Assembly: GCA_021199495.1 (NCBI GenBank) | Contig: JAJQHY010000089.1 | Location: 51,759 to 115,758, forward strand | DNA: 64,000 nucleotides | Direction: 5' to 3' | Source: Lachnospiraceae bacterium | Lineage (GTDB): Bacteria; Bacillota; Clostridia; Lachnospirales; Lachnospiraceae | Part shown: positions 8,358 to 16,844 of the stretch, one piece after another | Numbering within the stretch: the stretch's first letter is position 1 | Layout: every line of letters begins with the position of its first letter | The notes under the pieces: model-generated | The model's input: only the letters and a program-made list of their open reading frames with translations | What the model was told of the DNA's origin: nothing | The model's database searches: none | Position numbers and translations under genes: made by a program

Positions 8358-9605
8358 ATGAAGCAATTGGAACCAAACGGCAAACTGATTTTAACAGAAT
8401 ATACGTTTGGAAAGCAGACAAGAGATATTGCCTTTTTTCTGAAGGATAACAGGATGGAATATCTGAAAATCCTGCCGCGCGAGGATGCGCTTTTAGTCGG
8501 GACCATCCTGATCGGAAAGTGCAGACATCAGGTGCCCAATATTCCGGCCGCTTTTTTTGCACTCAATCAGGAAGGAGATATCGGTTTTCTGTCCACAAAA
8601 AATACGGAACATTTAAAGGTTCTGAATCGCGAGTTCAAAGGAAAGCTGGCGGACGGAGATGAAGTGCTGCTGCAGGTCAGACGCGAGCCCGTAAAAACCA
8701 AAGAGTATGCTGTTTCCGGGAATGTCGAACTGCAGGGTCGCTTCTGTGTTGCCGGATTTGGCTCAGGAAGGCTCTTTTTCTCCAGAAACCATAAGGACAG
8801 CGTCAAAGACGTTATATCGTCTTATCTGCGGCAAAAAGCGCTTTGTGCGCCGGATTTAAGTCTGATTGGCTATTCCGGTTATGATCTGATCCTGCGCACC
8901 AGAGCTGAAAAGATGACGGATTCTGCCGAACATATGGAAGCCTTATACCGTGATTGTGCGGATACTCTGGCTGCTTTGGAGCAGATGGTGTCACAAGCTG
9001 TGAACAGAAGCTGTTTTTCCATACTGGAGAAGCCTGCCAGCTGGCTGGACAGTGTGAGAGAAGACCTGCTGTCCTGCGGTTTTCAGGTAACTGAATATAT
9101 AACGGATTCTTATCGTCTGTATACTTCCTTACAGGAAAATGTGCTTAAACAGGATTCTCAGATACGTTATTATCAGGATAATCAGGTATCATTACCTGTC
9201 CTGTACAATATTTCTGCCCGCATCGAAGAGGCGCTTGGCACTAAGGTCTGGCTGAAAAGCGGGGGATATCTTTGTATCGAACAGACCGAGGCCATGACAG
9301 TCGTGGACGTCAATACCGGAAAAGCAACGCGTGGTAAAAATTCAGAAAAAGTTTTTTTTGAAACCAATATGGAAGCCGCAGCGGAAGTCTTACGGCAGCT
9401 ACGTCTTAGAAATATCACCGGCATTATCGTGATTGACTTTATCAATATGGCGGACAAATCCCACGAGGAAAGCATTCTGAATGCAATGAAGGAACTGGCC
9501 GTGCATGATTATCAGAAGGTTCATATCTATGAATTTACAAAACTTGGCCTGCTGGAGCTGACACGGGAAAAACGCGGGAAATCCTTACAGGAGAGTATCA
9601 AATAA
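8358..9605 (+). CDS. RNase E/G family endoribonuclease lacking the zinc-link
   Basis: A 415-residue ribonuclease. An S1-like RNA-binding region (about 40-130) is followed by the catalytic domain with Asp317 and Asn319 in VVDVNTGK and Asp360 in IIVIDFINM. The 43-residue gap between the two Asp matches E. coli RNase E (303 and 346). The chain ends at ELTREKRGKSLQES, just before the CPxCxG zinc-link expected in this family, and no frameshift is evident. The ATG at 8358 follows TCAGGG; an open frame reaches back to 8292. In related genomes the gene often lies beside rplU, which here is 12 kb away on the other strand. Confidence 0.9.
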   Translation: MKQLEPNGKLILTEYTFGKQTRDIAFFLKDNRMEYLKILPREDALLVGTILIGKCRHQVPNIPAAFFALNQEGDIGFLSTKNTEHLKVLNREFKGKLADGDEVLLQVRREPVKTKEYAVSGNVELQGRFCVAGFGSGRLFFSRNHKDSVKDVISSYLRQKALCAPDLSLIGYSGYDLILRTRAEKMTDSAEHMEALYRDCADTLAALEQMVSQAVNRSCFSILEKPASWLDSVREDLLSCGFQVTEYITDSYRLYTSLQENVLKQDSQIRYYQDNQVSLPVLYNISARIEEALGTKVWLKSGGYLCIEQTEAMTVVDVNTGKATRGKNSEKVFFETNMEAAAEVLRQLRLRNITGIIVIDFINMADKSHEESILNAMKELAVHDYQKVHIYEFTKLGLLELTREKRGKSLQESIK

Positions 9606-9636
9606 ACAAGATTAAAAAAAGGGAGTGGTTTCAGTT

Positions 9637-12264
9637 ATGAACGTCGAAGAAATTTTACAGATACTGGATCAGTTATTTGACGAGCACAAGCTCGATCAGA
9701 TTGAACCTTTCCTGACAGAGCAGCTGGACGCGGCGTATCAGATCGGAGATTATAATTGCTGCGTCACCATTTTAAATGAACTGATCGGTTTTTACAGAGA
9801 TATGAGCCGTTTTGAGGAAATGATAGCTGCCTGCGAGAGAACCACACAGCTCCTTGAACAGCTGGGGTTAAAGGACAGCATTCCCTATGCCACGACCCTG
9901 CTGAACATCGCCACGGCTCTGCGCGCCATGGGAGATTACGAGACCGCTCTGGAATATTATAAAGAGGTATTTCCTGTTTATCAGAAGCATATGGATCCCA
10001 GCGATTCACGCTACGCGGCACTTTATAATAATATCAGCCTGCTGTATCAGGAAATGGGAAATTATAAACAGGCCGTCAACGCACAGAACAGAGCGCTGCA
10101 AATTGTGGAAGCAAACGGTGATACCCAGAAAATCGCAATTTCGCACACCAATATGGGAACGACTTTGCTGCAGATGAACCGTGTGGATGAAGCGCTGGCA
10201 CATCTGAATCTGGCAGTCCAGTATTTTGACACGCTGCCGGGAGATAAGGATTATCATTACAGCGCCGCCTTAGCTTCTCTTGGTCAGGCTTATGTTCTGT
10301 CTGAGGATTACGAGGCTGCCAGAGAATATTACCTGTCCGCGCTCGAGGAGTACCGCAAAACACATGGCGTCACAGAGAGTTATTATAATCTTCTGGACAA
10401 CCTGCATTATGTGGAAGAATTATTGGGAATTGATCCTACACCGGATCCGGCTGCAGAAGGGACAGCTTCCGCAGAAAACGAAAATGATCAGACAGTTCCT
10501 GACGAAGTTGTGGCGGCTGAAGTACAGTCTGCTGTGTGCGATAATGAGCCTGACCTGACTGATACAGATATTTCCTGTGAAGAAACAGGATTGGGCCTGA
10601 AGCTCGCAAAGTCATATTATGAACAGGTTTTACTCCCGTTTTTCACGCAGTATGCGCCGGAATGTCTGAACAGAATGGCAATCGGACTGGCCGGAGAGGG
10701 CAGCGACTGCCTGGGCTTTGATGATGAAATATCCAGGGATCATGATTTCGGTCCCGGACTCTGTATCTGGCTGACACATGCGGATTTCGAAACCTACGGT
10801 GAAAAAATCTCACACCTCTATGCTTCGCTTCCGGAGGAATTTAACGGCTACCGCCGCCATGTAGTCATTGAAAATGGGAGAGTCGGCGTATTTGACATGG
10901 ACCGTTTCTTTGCCCGCTATACCGGATATGCCCGCGCGGAGGATATTCCGGATATGAGAAGTCTTTTATCCATTCCGGACGAAGCACTTCTGACTGTGAC
11001 AAACGGACAGGTCTTTGCCGATCCGGTGGGAGAGTTCAGCTTAAGAAGAGAGAATTTCTATAAAATATGCTCTGAGGAATACTGGCGCATCAAAATTGCA
11101 AACAGTCTTTTGCAGTTGGGACAGTACGGGCAGTATAATTATCCGCGTTCCATGAAGCGCGGCGACTATGTGACGGCCCAGGTCGCTTTATATAAATATA
11201 TAGAAGAGCTGTACCTTCTGGTTCATTATGTGAATCACGCATTCCCGCCCTACTACAAATGGCTGAAAAAGAGCAGTGGAAGATTTGAATGTCTTGGTGT
11301 CCTCTCCAGCCTGACAAACGCGCTGGCGGATTATGCCGATCAGCGTGCAGTATGGCAGGAAAACCCCGAGAACGCGGAGAGTCAGGATATCATTTGCCGG
11401 ACGATTGAATATATTGCCCTGCTGATTCTGGATGAGCTGAAAAAGCAGGGAGTCCTCGAGAACGTTTCTGTCCCTGAAAATGAGACATTCCTGGAGGTGT
11501 ATGGAAGAGCCATTCTGCAAGATGAATACGCCGGACGGGAAACTGACGAAACTGACCGTCCTATACCATCCAGAAAAGAATTTGAGTCCGCAGCTGAATC
11601 CCACGACAAAGATCGTCTGGTAAACCAGATCGTACAGCTGGAATGGGCTGCTTTTGACGCCGTCCAGAATGAAGGCGGACGCGCTTCTTGTCAGGATGAC
11701 TGGGCTACCTTTTCCATTATGAGAAAAAGTCAGTACCAGGCCTGGCCGGAGGAACTTCTGATCAGCTATATGGAGGACTTCCTGAGCGCAAATGCCCGAA
11801 ACTGGAATTTGATCACCGAGAAATACGGCCGTATGATGATCTCCACGAATCCGGAAGGCTATGCCGCGATTAAAGATCAGCTTCCAAATATAGATGAAAC
11901 CCAGGGCGCAATCATTGAGCAGATTGTCAGCATTCAGGTGGCCTGGATGGAGCAGTTCGCTGCCCGGTACCCATATATGGCTGCAAACAGCCGCACGATT
12001 CACACTTCAGAGGATACGCCTTATGACACTTCTTATGAGACTTATCTGCGCGGGGAACTGGGAACCTACAGTAAGAATACCTTAAAGCTCTATGGACAAT
12101 TTATTGTAGAGCTTCGGCAATCCGGTGCCAATCTCGCCGAAATCATCATGACGAATACGGCGCTTTTATATGGGTATTCCTCACTGCAGGATGTGGAAAA
12201 CGCATTATGCGCAGAAAAAAGAGAAAATTCTGATCGGTTAAACGAAACCATGCCAAATAGCTGA
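9637..12264 (+). CDS. TPR repeat protein fused to DUF4037 and DUF4125 domains
   Basis: An 875-residue cytosolic protein in three parts. Residues about 1-260 are tetratricopeptide repeats (motifs LYNNISLLYQEMGNYKQAV and SHTNMGTTLLQMNRVDEAL). An acidic linker (about 268-320) leads to a DUF4037 domain (about 325-640) with the nucleotidyltransferase-like motif GEGSDCLGFDDEISRDHDFG. The C-terminal third (about 665-870) is DUF4125, with LEWAAFDAVQNEGGR and RKSQYQAW. No biochemical function is known to me. AAAGGGAGTGG precedes the ATG at 9637. It lies 31 bases after the RNase gene and ends the operon. Confidence 0.82.
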   Translation: MNVEEILQILDQLFDEHKLDQIEPFLTEQLDAAYQIGDYNCCVTILNELIGFYRDMSRFEEMIAACERTTQLLEQLGLKDSIPYATTLLNIATALRAMGDYETALEYYKEVFPVYQKHMDPSDSRYAALYNNISLLYQEMGNYKQAVNAQNRALQIVEANGDTQKIAISHTNMGTTLLQMNRVDEALAHLNLAVQYFDTLPGDKDYHYSAALASLGQAYVLSEDYEAAREYYLSALEEYRKTHGVTESYYNLLDNLHYVEELLGIDPTPDPAAEGTASAENENDQTVPDEVVAAEVQSAVCDNEPDLTDTDISCEETGLGLKLAKSYYEQVLLPFFTQYAPECLNRMAIGLAGEGSDCLGFDDEISRDHDFGPGLCIWLTHADFETYGEKISHLYASLPEEFNGYRRHVVIENGRVGVFDMDRFFARYTGYARAEDIPDMRSLLSIPDEALLTVTNGQVFADPVGEFSLRRENFYKICSEEYWRIKIANSLLQLGQYGQYNYPRSMKRGDYVTAQVALYKYIEELYLLVHYVNHAFPPYYKWLKKSSGRFECLGVLSSLTNALADYADQRAVWQENPENAESQDIICRTIEYIALLILDELKKQGVLENVSVPENETFLEVYGRAILQDEYAGRETDETDRPIPSRKEFESAAESHDKDRLVNQIVQLEWAAFDAVQNEGGRASCQDDWATFSIMRKSQYQAWPEELLISYMEDFLSANARNWNLITEKYGRMMISTNPEGYAAIKDQLPNIDETQGAIIEQIVSIQVAWMEQFAARYPYMAANSRTIHTSEDTPYDTSYETYLRGELGTYSKNTLKLYGQFIVELRQSGANLAEIIMTNTALLYGYSSLQDVENALCAEKRENSDRLNETMPNS

Positions 12265-12290
12265 AATCAGAATTTTATATATACACCAGA

Positions 12291-12323
12291 AAAGGGACGG
12301 AAAACACAGCCGTCCCTTTTTTT
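12291..12323 (+). terminator. Rho-independent terminator of the radical SAM operon
   Basis: A perfect 10-bp stem AAAGGGACGG (12291-12300) with CCGTCCCTTT (12310-12319), 9-base loop, followed by TTTT. Confidence 0.9.
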
Positions 12324-12430
12324 AATCCAAACACAAAAAATGAAATACAGATAAAAAAGCTATAGCCTATCCGTAACCATATCGCAATCATTGAATTTGC
12401 ACCGTGGGAGAGCAGTATAAAGATACGTCC

Positions 12431-12466
12431 AACTCTTCGCAAAATGCCGATTTTGCGAAGAGTTGA
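12431..12466. repeat. Perfect 16-bp palindrome with tetraloop
   Basis: CAACTCTTCGCAAAAT (12431-12446), GCCG, then the exact reverse complement (12451-12466). No T-run follows on either strand, so it is not an ordinary terminator. The same 16-nt arm occurs with one mismatch at 14114-14129, just upstream of the Xer recombinase gene. Confidence 0.8.
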
Positions 12467-12498
12467 TAGCCTTTCAATCCCTGACAGAGGCAAACTCA

Positions 12499-13872
12499 TT
12501 ATTTGTGATGCGATTTGAAGCTGTTTACAAATACATCACGAAGTTTGTGATGCACCTGCTTTGCTTCTTTTTTCTCTTCTGGTGATTCTATAAATTTTCC
12601 GTTTTGCATGGAAGTCATCGTTTCATATTTTTTACGTTCCGTTGAAAGTCCTTTTTTGCGCAGCCGGCCATTGACGGCACGCCTGATGGCCGCAAATATA
12701 ACCGCAAATGTCGGTACGCCGATCACCATGCCAACCACACCGAAAAAACCGCTGAATACAATGATGGAGAAAATCACCCAGAAGCCTGTAATACCTGTGG
12801 AATTGCCCAGAATTCTGGGACCCAGCACATATCCGTCAAAAAGCTGCAGCAAAAGAATCAGCAGGCCAAAATATACCATATTCAACGGGTGCATTGGTTC
12901 CACTACAAAGACGAGTATGGCACAGGGAATGCCCCCGATAAAAGGGCCAAAAAACGGAATGATATTCGTTACACCTACAATCAGGCTCACCAGCCCATTG
13001 TATGGGGTACCCAAAATAGTGGTAAAAAAGAGACACAGGCAGCCAATGATAAAAGAATCCAGAACCTTTCCGCCAATAAAACCAATATAGGTTTTATGTG
13101 TATATTTTGCATCCGCAAGAATCTGATTGGCAGTATCCTCCGAGAACAGGCAGTATATGATTTTGCGTGCCTGACCGACAAACATTTCCTTGGAACTGAT
13201 CATATACAGTGCAAAGATGAAGCCCAGGATAAAATTCCACAGCGTATTCAGTACTGTGAGGCTTCCCGCAAAGACAGTCAGAAGAATACTGCTCAAATTG
13301 GAAAGTAATGATGTGATGGAATCCTCCGCCCTGATATAGAGAAAATTATACAGATTCGCAACCTGCTCTGCAATCTCCGGATAATCCTCAAGAGATGAAT
13401 TAAAGAATTCCTGAATATTCGCGGAATACACACTGATATTTGCGATGATATCATTAATGCTGGGAATAATCTGTGAGATAAACAGATACACAATCAGAAA
13501 AATAACTACAAGTGTCAACACTGCTGTCAACAGCACCGATATCCCGCGTGTTCTCCATTTCCTCCCGGTTTTTTTCAGGAAAGGAGCTGTGACACTCCGT
13601 TCCATCCAATTCAAAATCGGCGTCATCAGATAAGCAATTACAAATCCATAGAACACCGGCTTGAAAATGCCGGCCAGAAAGCTGTATACGCTGGAAAGCC
13701 TTTCAGAATGGAACAGCACATAATATACGCCCATCAATGCTGCACAGGTAATAAACGCAACGAGCCCTATTCCAAGCACATAATAGCGAAATCCCGGATT
13801 TGGTCTGCTGTGTTCTTCCTCATCTGACATACGCTGATTTTGATTGTTGATATTTTCAGAATTCTTTTTCAT
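12499..13872 (-). CDS. AI-2E family (YdbI/PerM-like) membrane permease
   Basis: A 457-residue protein of the AI-2 exporter superfamily (UPF0118). Hydrophobic segments cluster at about 25-95 and 110-380; the family motifs PFFGPFIGGIP (about 300-310) and LLILLLQLFDGYVLGPRILG (about 330-350) are clear. The termini are charged and cytosolic. Members have been linked to autoinducer-2 export, sodium/proton exchange or other solutes; the substrate here cannot be assigned. GGAGGAAGCCACTGA precedes the ATG. Confidence 0.88.
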   Translation of the reverse strand: MKKNSENINNQNQRMSDEEEHSRPNPGFRYYVLGIGLVAFITCAALMGVYYVLFHSERLSSVYSFLAGIFKPVFYGFVIAYLMTPILNWMERSVTAPFLKKTGRKWRTRGISVLLTAVLTLVVIFLIVYLFISQIIPSINDIIANISVYSANIQEFFNSSLEDYPEIAEQVANLYNFLYIRAEDSITSLLSNLSSILLTVFAGSLTVLNTLWNFILGFIFALYMISSKEMFVGQARKIIYCLFSEDTANQILADAKYTHKTYIGFIGGKVLDSFIIGCLCLFFTTILGTPYNGLVSLIVGVTNIIPFFGPFIGGIPCAILVFVVEPMHPLNMVYFGLLILLLQLFDGYVLGPRILGNSTGITGFWVIFSIIVFSGFFGVVGMVIGVPTFAVIFAAIRRAVNGRLRKKGLSTERKKYETMTSMQNGKFIESPEEKKEAKQVHHKLRDVFVNSFKSHHK

Positions 13873-14074
13873 TCAGTGGCTTCCTCCAACGTTCGTTATT
13901 ATATAACAATCCCCTTTCATTTTCTACCCTGTTTTTCTTTAAATTCTAAAAGTTTTCAGTCGTGTGCGGTGGTTGGATGCTCTTAAGGAGATGAATTCAT
14001 GTGTTAAACAGAATAATGAAATGCTCTTAAACAGAGCTCTCCTCCAGTCATTGAAAACGGCAGTATAAAACTGC

Positions 14075-14103
14075 TTGCGGGGATCATAAAATTGTAGTAA
14101 TAT
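14075..14103 (+). promoter_or_regulatory. Promoter of the Xer recombinase gene
   Basis: TTGCGG (14075-14080), 17-base spacer, TAATAT (14098-14103). The Xer start codon is at 14153. Confidence 0.55.
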
Positions 14104-14113
14104 AGGTCAGAGG

Positions 14114-14135
14114 CAACTATTCGCAAAATACGAAT
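14114..14135 (+). repeat. Arm repeat with dyad upstream of the Xer gene
   Basis: CAACTATTCGCAAAAT (14114-14129) matches 15 of 16 bases of each arm of the palindrome at 12431-12466. It also forms a small dyad ATTCG (14119-14123) / CGAAT (14131-14135) around a 7-base centre. Position between promoter and start codon of a tyrosine recombinase suggests a binding site, which is inference. Confidence 0.5.
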
Positions 14136-14152
14136 TCTGAAAGGATTGCATC

Positions 14153-15202
14153 ATGTCAGAAAACTCTTACCATTCCGAAGTGGATAAACAAAATATCGCG
14201 AAATTACGTGAAGTACAATCCACGCTTCCACGTTTCCTGAAGTCCTTTTTTTTGGGTATTCAGGAAAACACATCAACCCGTACCCGCCTGGCATATGCAT
14301 ATGACCTCAGGGTATTCTTTGAATATCTCCACGAGAACAACTCTGTCTGCCAGAAGATGGAAATCACTGACTTTCCTCTCTCACTGCTCGATCAGATCCG
14401 CAAAGAAGATATTGAGGAGTATATGGAGTATGTCAGCTTTTATGTGAAAAATGATCATGAGATTACCAACAAAGAGCGTGGAAAGGCAAGGAAGCTCTCA
14501 GCCTTAAAAACGATGTACAATTACTATTTCGTCAGTGAAAAAATCGAACATAACCCTGCCGCTCTGGTACGCATGCCAAAACTGCACGAAAACGCTATCA
14601 TCCGCCTCGAGCCAAATGAGGTCGCCACCCTTTTGGATCAGGTGGAAGCCGGGGAAAAGTTGACGAAAAAGGAACTGGAATACCACAAAAAAACCCGCAC
14701 CCGCGATCTGGCAATCCTGACACTGCTGTTAGGAACCGGCATTCGGGTTTCAGAGTGCGTTGGAATTGATATCACGGATATTGATTTTGATGTCAATGGA
14801 GTGAAGGTGCGCAGAAAAGGCGGTTATGACGCGGTAGTCTACTTCGGCGACGAAGTGGAAAGAGCCTTAAAGGACTATCTGGATGAAAGAGAACTGATTA
14901 TCCCCTGTGAGGGGCACGAGGATGCGTTGTTCCTCTCCCTGCAGAACAAACGGATCAGTGTCCGCAGTGTGGAGCTTTTAGTCAAAAAATATGCCTCCAG
15001 GGTAACAACACTGAAAAAAATCACACCGCATAAGCTGCGCAGCACTTACGGTACCAGCCTCTATGAAGAAACCGGAGACATCTATCTGGTAGCCGACGTC
15101 CTGGGACACAAAGATGTCAACACAACCAGAAAGCATTATGCCGCTCAGGCAGATATGCGCAGACGGCAGGCGGCTAATAAGGTAAAACTGCGGGAGGATT
15201 AA
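14153..15202 (+). CDS. Tyrosine recombinase, XerS-like chromosome-dimer resolvase
   Basis: A 349-residue site-specific recombinase. The N-terminal SAM-like DNA-binding domain covers about 25-140. Catalytic residues are Arg198 (GIRVSE), Lys222, His293 and Arg296 (HKLRS), His319 (LGHKD) and nucleophile Tyr329. The insertion before the catalytic Arg and the FPLSLLDQIRKEDIEEYMEY block resemble streptococcal XerS, the one-recombinase system, more than XerC/XerD. HxxR is followed by Ser rather than the usual His. No phage or integrative genes lie nearby, so a housekeeping role is likely. GAAAGGA precedes the ATG. Confidence 0.82.
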   Translation: MSENSYHSEVDKQNIAKLREVQSTLPRFLKSFFLGIQENTSTRTRLAYAYDLRVFFEYLHENNSVCQKMEITDFPLSLLDQIRKEDIEEYMEYVSFYVKNDHEITNKERGKARKLSALKTMYNYYFVSEKIEHNPAALVRMPKLHENAIIRLEPNEVATLLDQVEAGEKLTKKELEYHKKTRTRDLAILTLLLGTGIRVSECVGIDITDIDFDVNGVKVRRKGGYDAVVYFGDEVERALKDYLDERELIIPCEGHEDALFLSLQNKRISVRSVELLVKKYASRVTTLKKITPHKLRSTYGTSLYEETGDIYLVADVLGHKDVNTTRKHYAAQADMRRRQAANKVKLRED

Positions 15203-15209
15203 ATAACTT

Positions 15210-15250
15210 CCCGGATATCAGAATCTTTCAGATCTGATATCCGGGTTCTC
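15210..15250 (+). terminator. Terminator after the Xer gene
   Basis: A perfect 13-bp stem CCCGGATATCAGA (15210-15222) with its complement (15233-15245), followed by TTCTCTC. Strong stem, modest T-run. Confidence 0.7.
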
Positions 15251-15288
15251 TCGTGTCTTCTCAGCTTTATCATTGGTATACTACCCTG

Positions 15289-15394
15289 GTTTCGTGCGTA
15301 TTTCCACCATTTCTCTTTGGCAGAGTTTTCGTGTGTATTTCCCTTATCTCTTTGGCAAAGTTTTCCTGTGTATTTTCCGCTGCTTTATCGCAGA
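15289..15394. repeat. Three imperfect tandem repeats of 35-36 bp
   Basis: Units at 15289-15324, 15325-15359 and 15360-15394 each start GTTTT/GTTTC, contain GTGTATTT (GTGCGTATTT in the first) and end with TTTGGCAGA, TTTGGCAAA or TATCGCAGA. They fill the gap between the Xer and LysM genes and are not coding. No palindromic unit, so not CRISPR. Confidence 0.6.
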
Positions 15395-15426
15395 GTGTTC
15401 TTTGGTATCTGTATCTTAAGAACGGC

Positions 15427-15825
15427 TCAATCAGTACCGTTCATAAGAACCTCTGATATATAATACGGTACAACAATCGTGGTACCGTAATAAATAGTAC
15501 CTTCAGGGTCGAGCTGATTAATGGCTATGATCTCATCCACAAGTTCATTCACCGAATCATAGCTGTCACTCATGTAAGAATCTGCAATCTTCCAGACACT
15601 GTCTCCGGATCGGACATAAACCTGCGTATAATATTTCTGATAAACAGTCGTCTCACGGGCACGGGCAGCTGCAATCAAAGCATTCGCTGATACAACAGCT
15701 GCGGCCAGAAACAGAACTGAAAAAATGGTAGCCGCAATCCTGACTTTTCTGATCTGTGCACGCCTTTGCTTCTCCTGAAGCCTTTCCTGCCTTAAGTATC
15801 TTCGATATTCAAAATTATGATCCAT
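15427..15825 (-). CDS. LysM-domain membrane protein, YneA-like SOS division inhibitor
   Basis: A 132-residue protein: basic cytosolic N-terminus (many Arg/Gln/Lys, about 5-28), one membrane segment (about 30-50), then a LysM peptidoglycan-binding domain (about 65-120, with VRSGDSVWKIADSYM and a PYYI ending). This matches YneA, which blocks septation after DNA damage. Divergence from lexA and the SOS boxes in its promoter support the role; protein similarity to YneA is limited to architecture. GGAGG sits 5 bases before the ATG at 15825; alternatives at 15828 (ATG) and 15837 (TTG) fit the ribosome site less well. Confidence 0.8.
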   Translation of the reverse strand: MDHNFEYRRYLRQERLQEKQRRAQIRKVRIAATIFSVLFLAAAVVSANALIAAARARETTVYQKYYTQVYVRSGDSVWKIADSYMSDSYDSVNELVDEIIAINQLDPEGTIYYGTTIVVPYYISEVLMNGTD

Positions 15826-15915
15826 CATGTCCTCCAAATCTCACAAACCTGATAAAATGCCAGCCATAAGCGATTATAAAAAGATGGAAACAAATGTCAT
15901 GTATGGCAATGGCTG

Positions 15916-15929
15916 CGAACGTTTGTTCT
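15916..15929 (-). promoter_or_regulatory. SOS box 1 (LexA operator)
   Basis: CGAAC-GTTT-GTTCT fits the Firmicutes LexA operator GAAC-N4-GTTC. It lies just downstream of the -10 box of the LysM gene, over the transcription start. Confidence 0.85.
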
Positions 15930-15939
15930 GTATGTCCTT

Positions 15940-15968
15940 ATTATATAGTTCGAACACATGTTTGTCAA
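15940..15968 (-). promoter_or_regulatory. Consensus promoter of the LysM gene
   Basis: Read on the minus strand: TTGACA (15968-15963), 17-base spacer, TATAAT (15945-15940). Both hexamers are perfect consensus, so the gene would be strongly expressed unless repressed. SOS box 2 overlaps the -35 and spacer. Confidence 0.88.
15951..15964 (-). promoter_or_regulatory. SOS box 2 (LexA operator)
   Basis: CGAAC-ACAT-GTTTG, one mismatch in the right half. It lies within the spacer and overlaps the -35 of the LysM promoter. Confidence 0.8.
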
Positions 15969-15975
15969 GAAAAAT

Positions 15976-15989
15976 CGAACAAATTTTCG
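15976..15989 (+). promoter_or_regulatory. Weaker third SOS-like box
   Basis: CGAAC-AAAT-TTTCG has the outer bases of the operator but a degenerate right GTTC. It lies 11 bases upstream of the lexA -35 and could contribute to autoregulation. Confidence 0.4.
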
Positions 15990-16000
15990 GGAATATATGT

Positions 16001-16029
16001 TTGCTTTTTGGAAAAGGATGTGTTACTAT
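16001..16029 (+). promoter_or_regulatory. Promoter of lexA
   Basis: TTGCTT (16001-16006), 17-base spacer, TACTAT (16024-16029). The start codon at 16102 leaves a leader of about 65 bases. Confidence 0.65.
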
Positions 16030-16101
16030 CTATACAGGTTTTTAACGCATTTCGGAATATGGGGATTAATCTGTTCATACAAAAGATACGGAGGAGCAAA
16101 C

Positions 16102-16719
16102 ATGAGTTATGAGAATTTATCAACGAAACAGCAGGAAATTCTGGAGTATCTGAAGGACTGCATTTTAAAAAAGGGATATCCGCCGGCCGTTCGCGAGATC
16201 TGTGATGCCGTCGGTTTAAAATCGACCTCTTCTGTACACTCTCATCTGGAGACCCTGGAGAAAAAAGGCTACATCCGCAAGGACCCCTCCAAGCCCCGCG
16301 CCATTGAAATCTGTGATGACAGCTTTCAGATGCTGCGCACAGAAATGGTTAATGTTCCGCTCATCGGCAATGTGGCCGCCGGCACTCCCATTCTCGCCGA
16401 ACAGAATATTGAGGGGTATTTCCCTATCCCCGCAGAGTTCATTCCGAAGGGAGAATCTTTTTCTCTGAAGGTTCGCGGCGATTCTATGATCAACGCCGGT
16501 ATTTTCAACGGCGATCAGATTTTTGTGCAGTGCTGCCAGGAGGCCAGGAACGGAGATATCGTTGTGGCTCTGATTGAAGATTCCGCCACTGTGAAGACCT
16601 TTTATAAAGAAAACGGCCACATTCGTCTGCAGCCGGAGAATGACTCCATGGATCCGATTATTGTAGATGACTGTCAGATTTTGGGAAAGGTCTTCGGTGT
16701 TTTTCGTTTCTGCAGCTGA
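16102..16719 (+). CDS. lexA: LexA SOS repressor
   Basis: A 205-residue repressor and self-cleaving protease of the SOS regulon. N-terminal winged helix (about 1-70, [17 protein letters not shown]). The cleavage bond is Ala93-Gly94 in NVAAGTP; the catalytic dyad is Ser128 (RGDSM) and Lys165 (SATVK). Length is normal. ACGGAGGAGCAAAC precedes the ATG; the frame stays open upstream to 15958 through the operators, which is not translated. It faces the LysM gene head to head and shares its operator region. Confidence 0.97.
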   Translation: MSYENLSTKQQEILEYLKDCILKKGYPPAVREICDAVGLKSTSSVHSHLETLEKKGYIRKDPSKPRAIEICDDSFQMLRTEMVNVPLIGNVAAGTPILAEQNIEGYFPIPAEFIPKGESFSLKVRGDSMINAGIFNGDQIFVQCCQEARNGDIVVALIEDSATVKTFYKENGHIRLQPENDSMDPIIVDDCQILGKVFGVFRFCS

Positions 16720-16844
16720 TTCATTTTGCTGATTTCGTTTCCGCGCCTGTTGCACGCAGCAGCGCTTTTACCTTCACCATTCGAATATACATGTATAAAT
16801 TATCATTTTCCGGAGATATTATAAGTCAAAAGGAGGTAATTTAT

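Noticed and set aside
11188..12003. Long minus-strand open frame opposite the DUF4125 gene
   Set aside because: It is antisense to a well-supported domain, has no ribosome site and no recognisable motif.
14153..15202. Phage or transposon integrase
   Set aside because: No attachment-site duplication, tRNA, or phage genes nearby; the sequence resembles the housekeeping XerS type.
15289..15394. CRISPR array
   Set aside because: Units are adjacent without unique spacers, imperfect and not palindromic, and no cas genes exist in the window.
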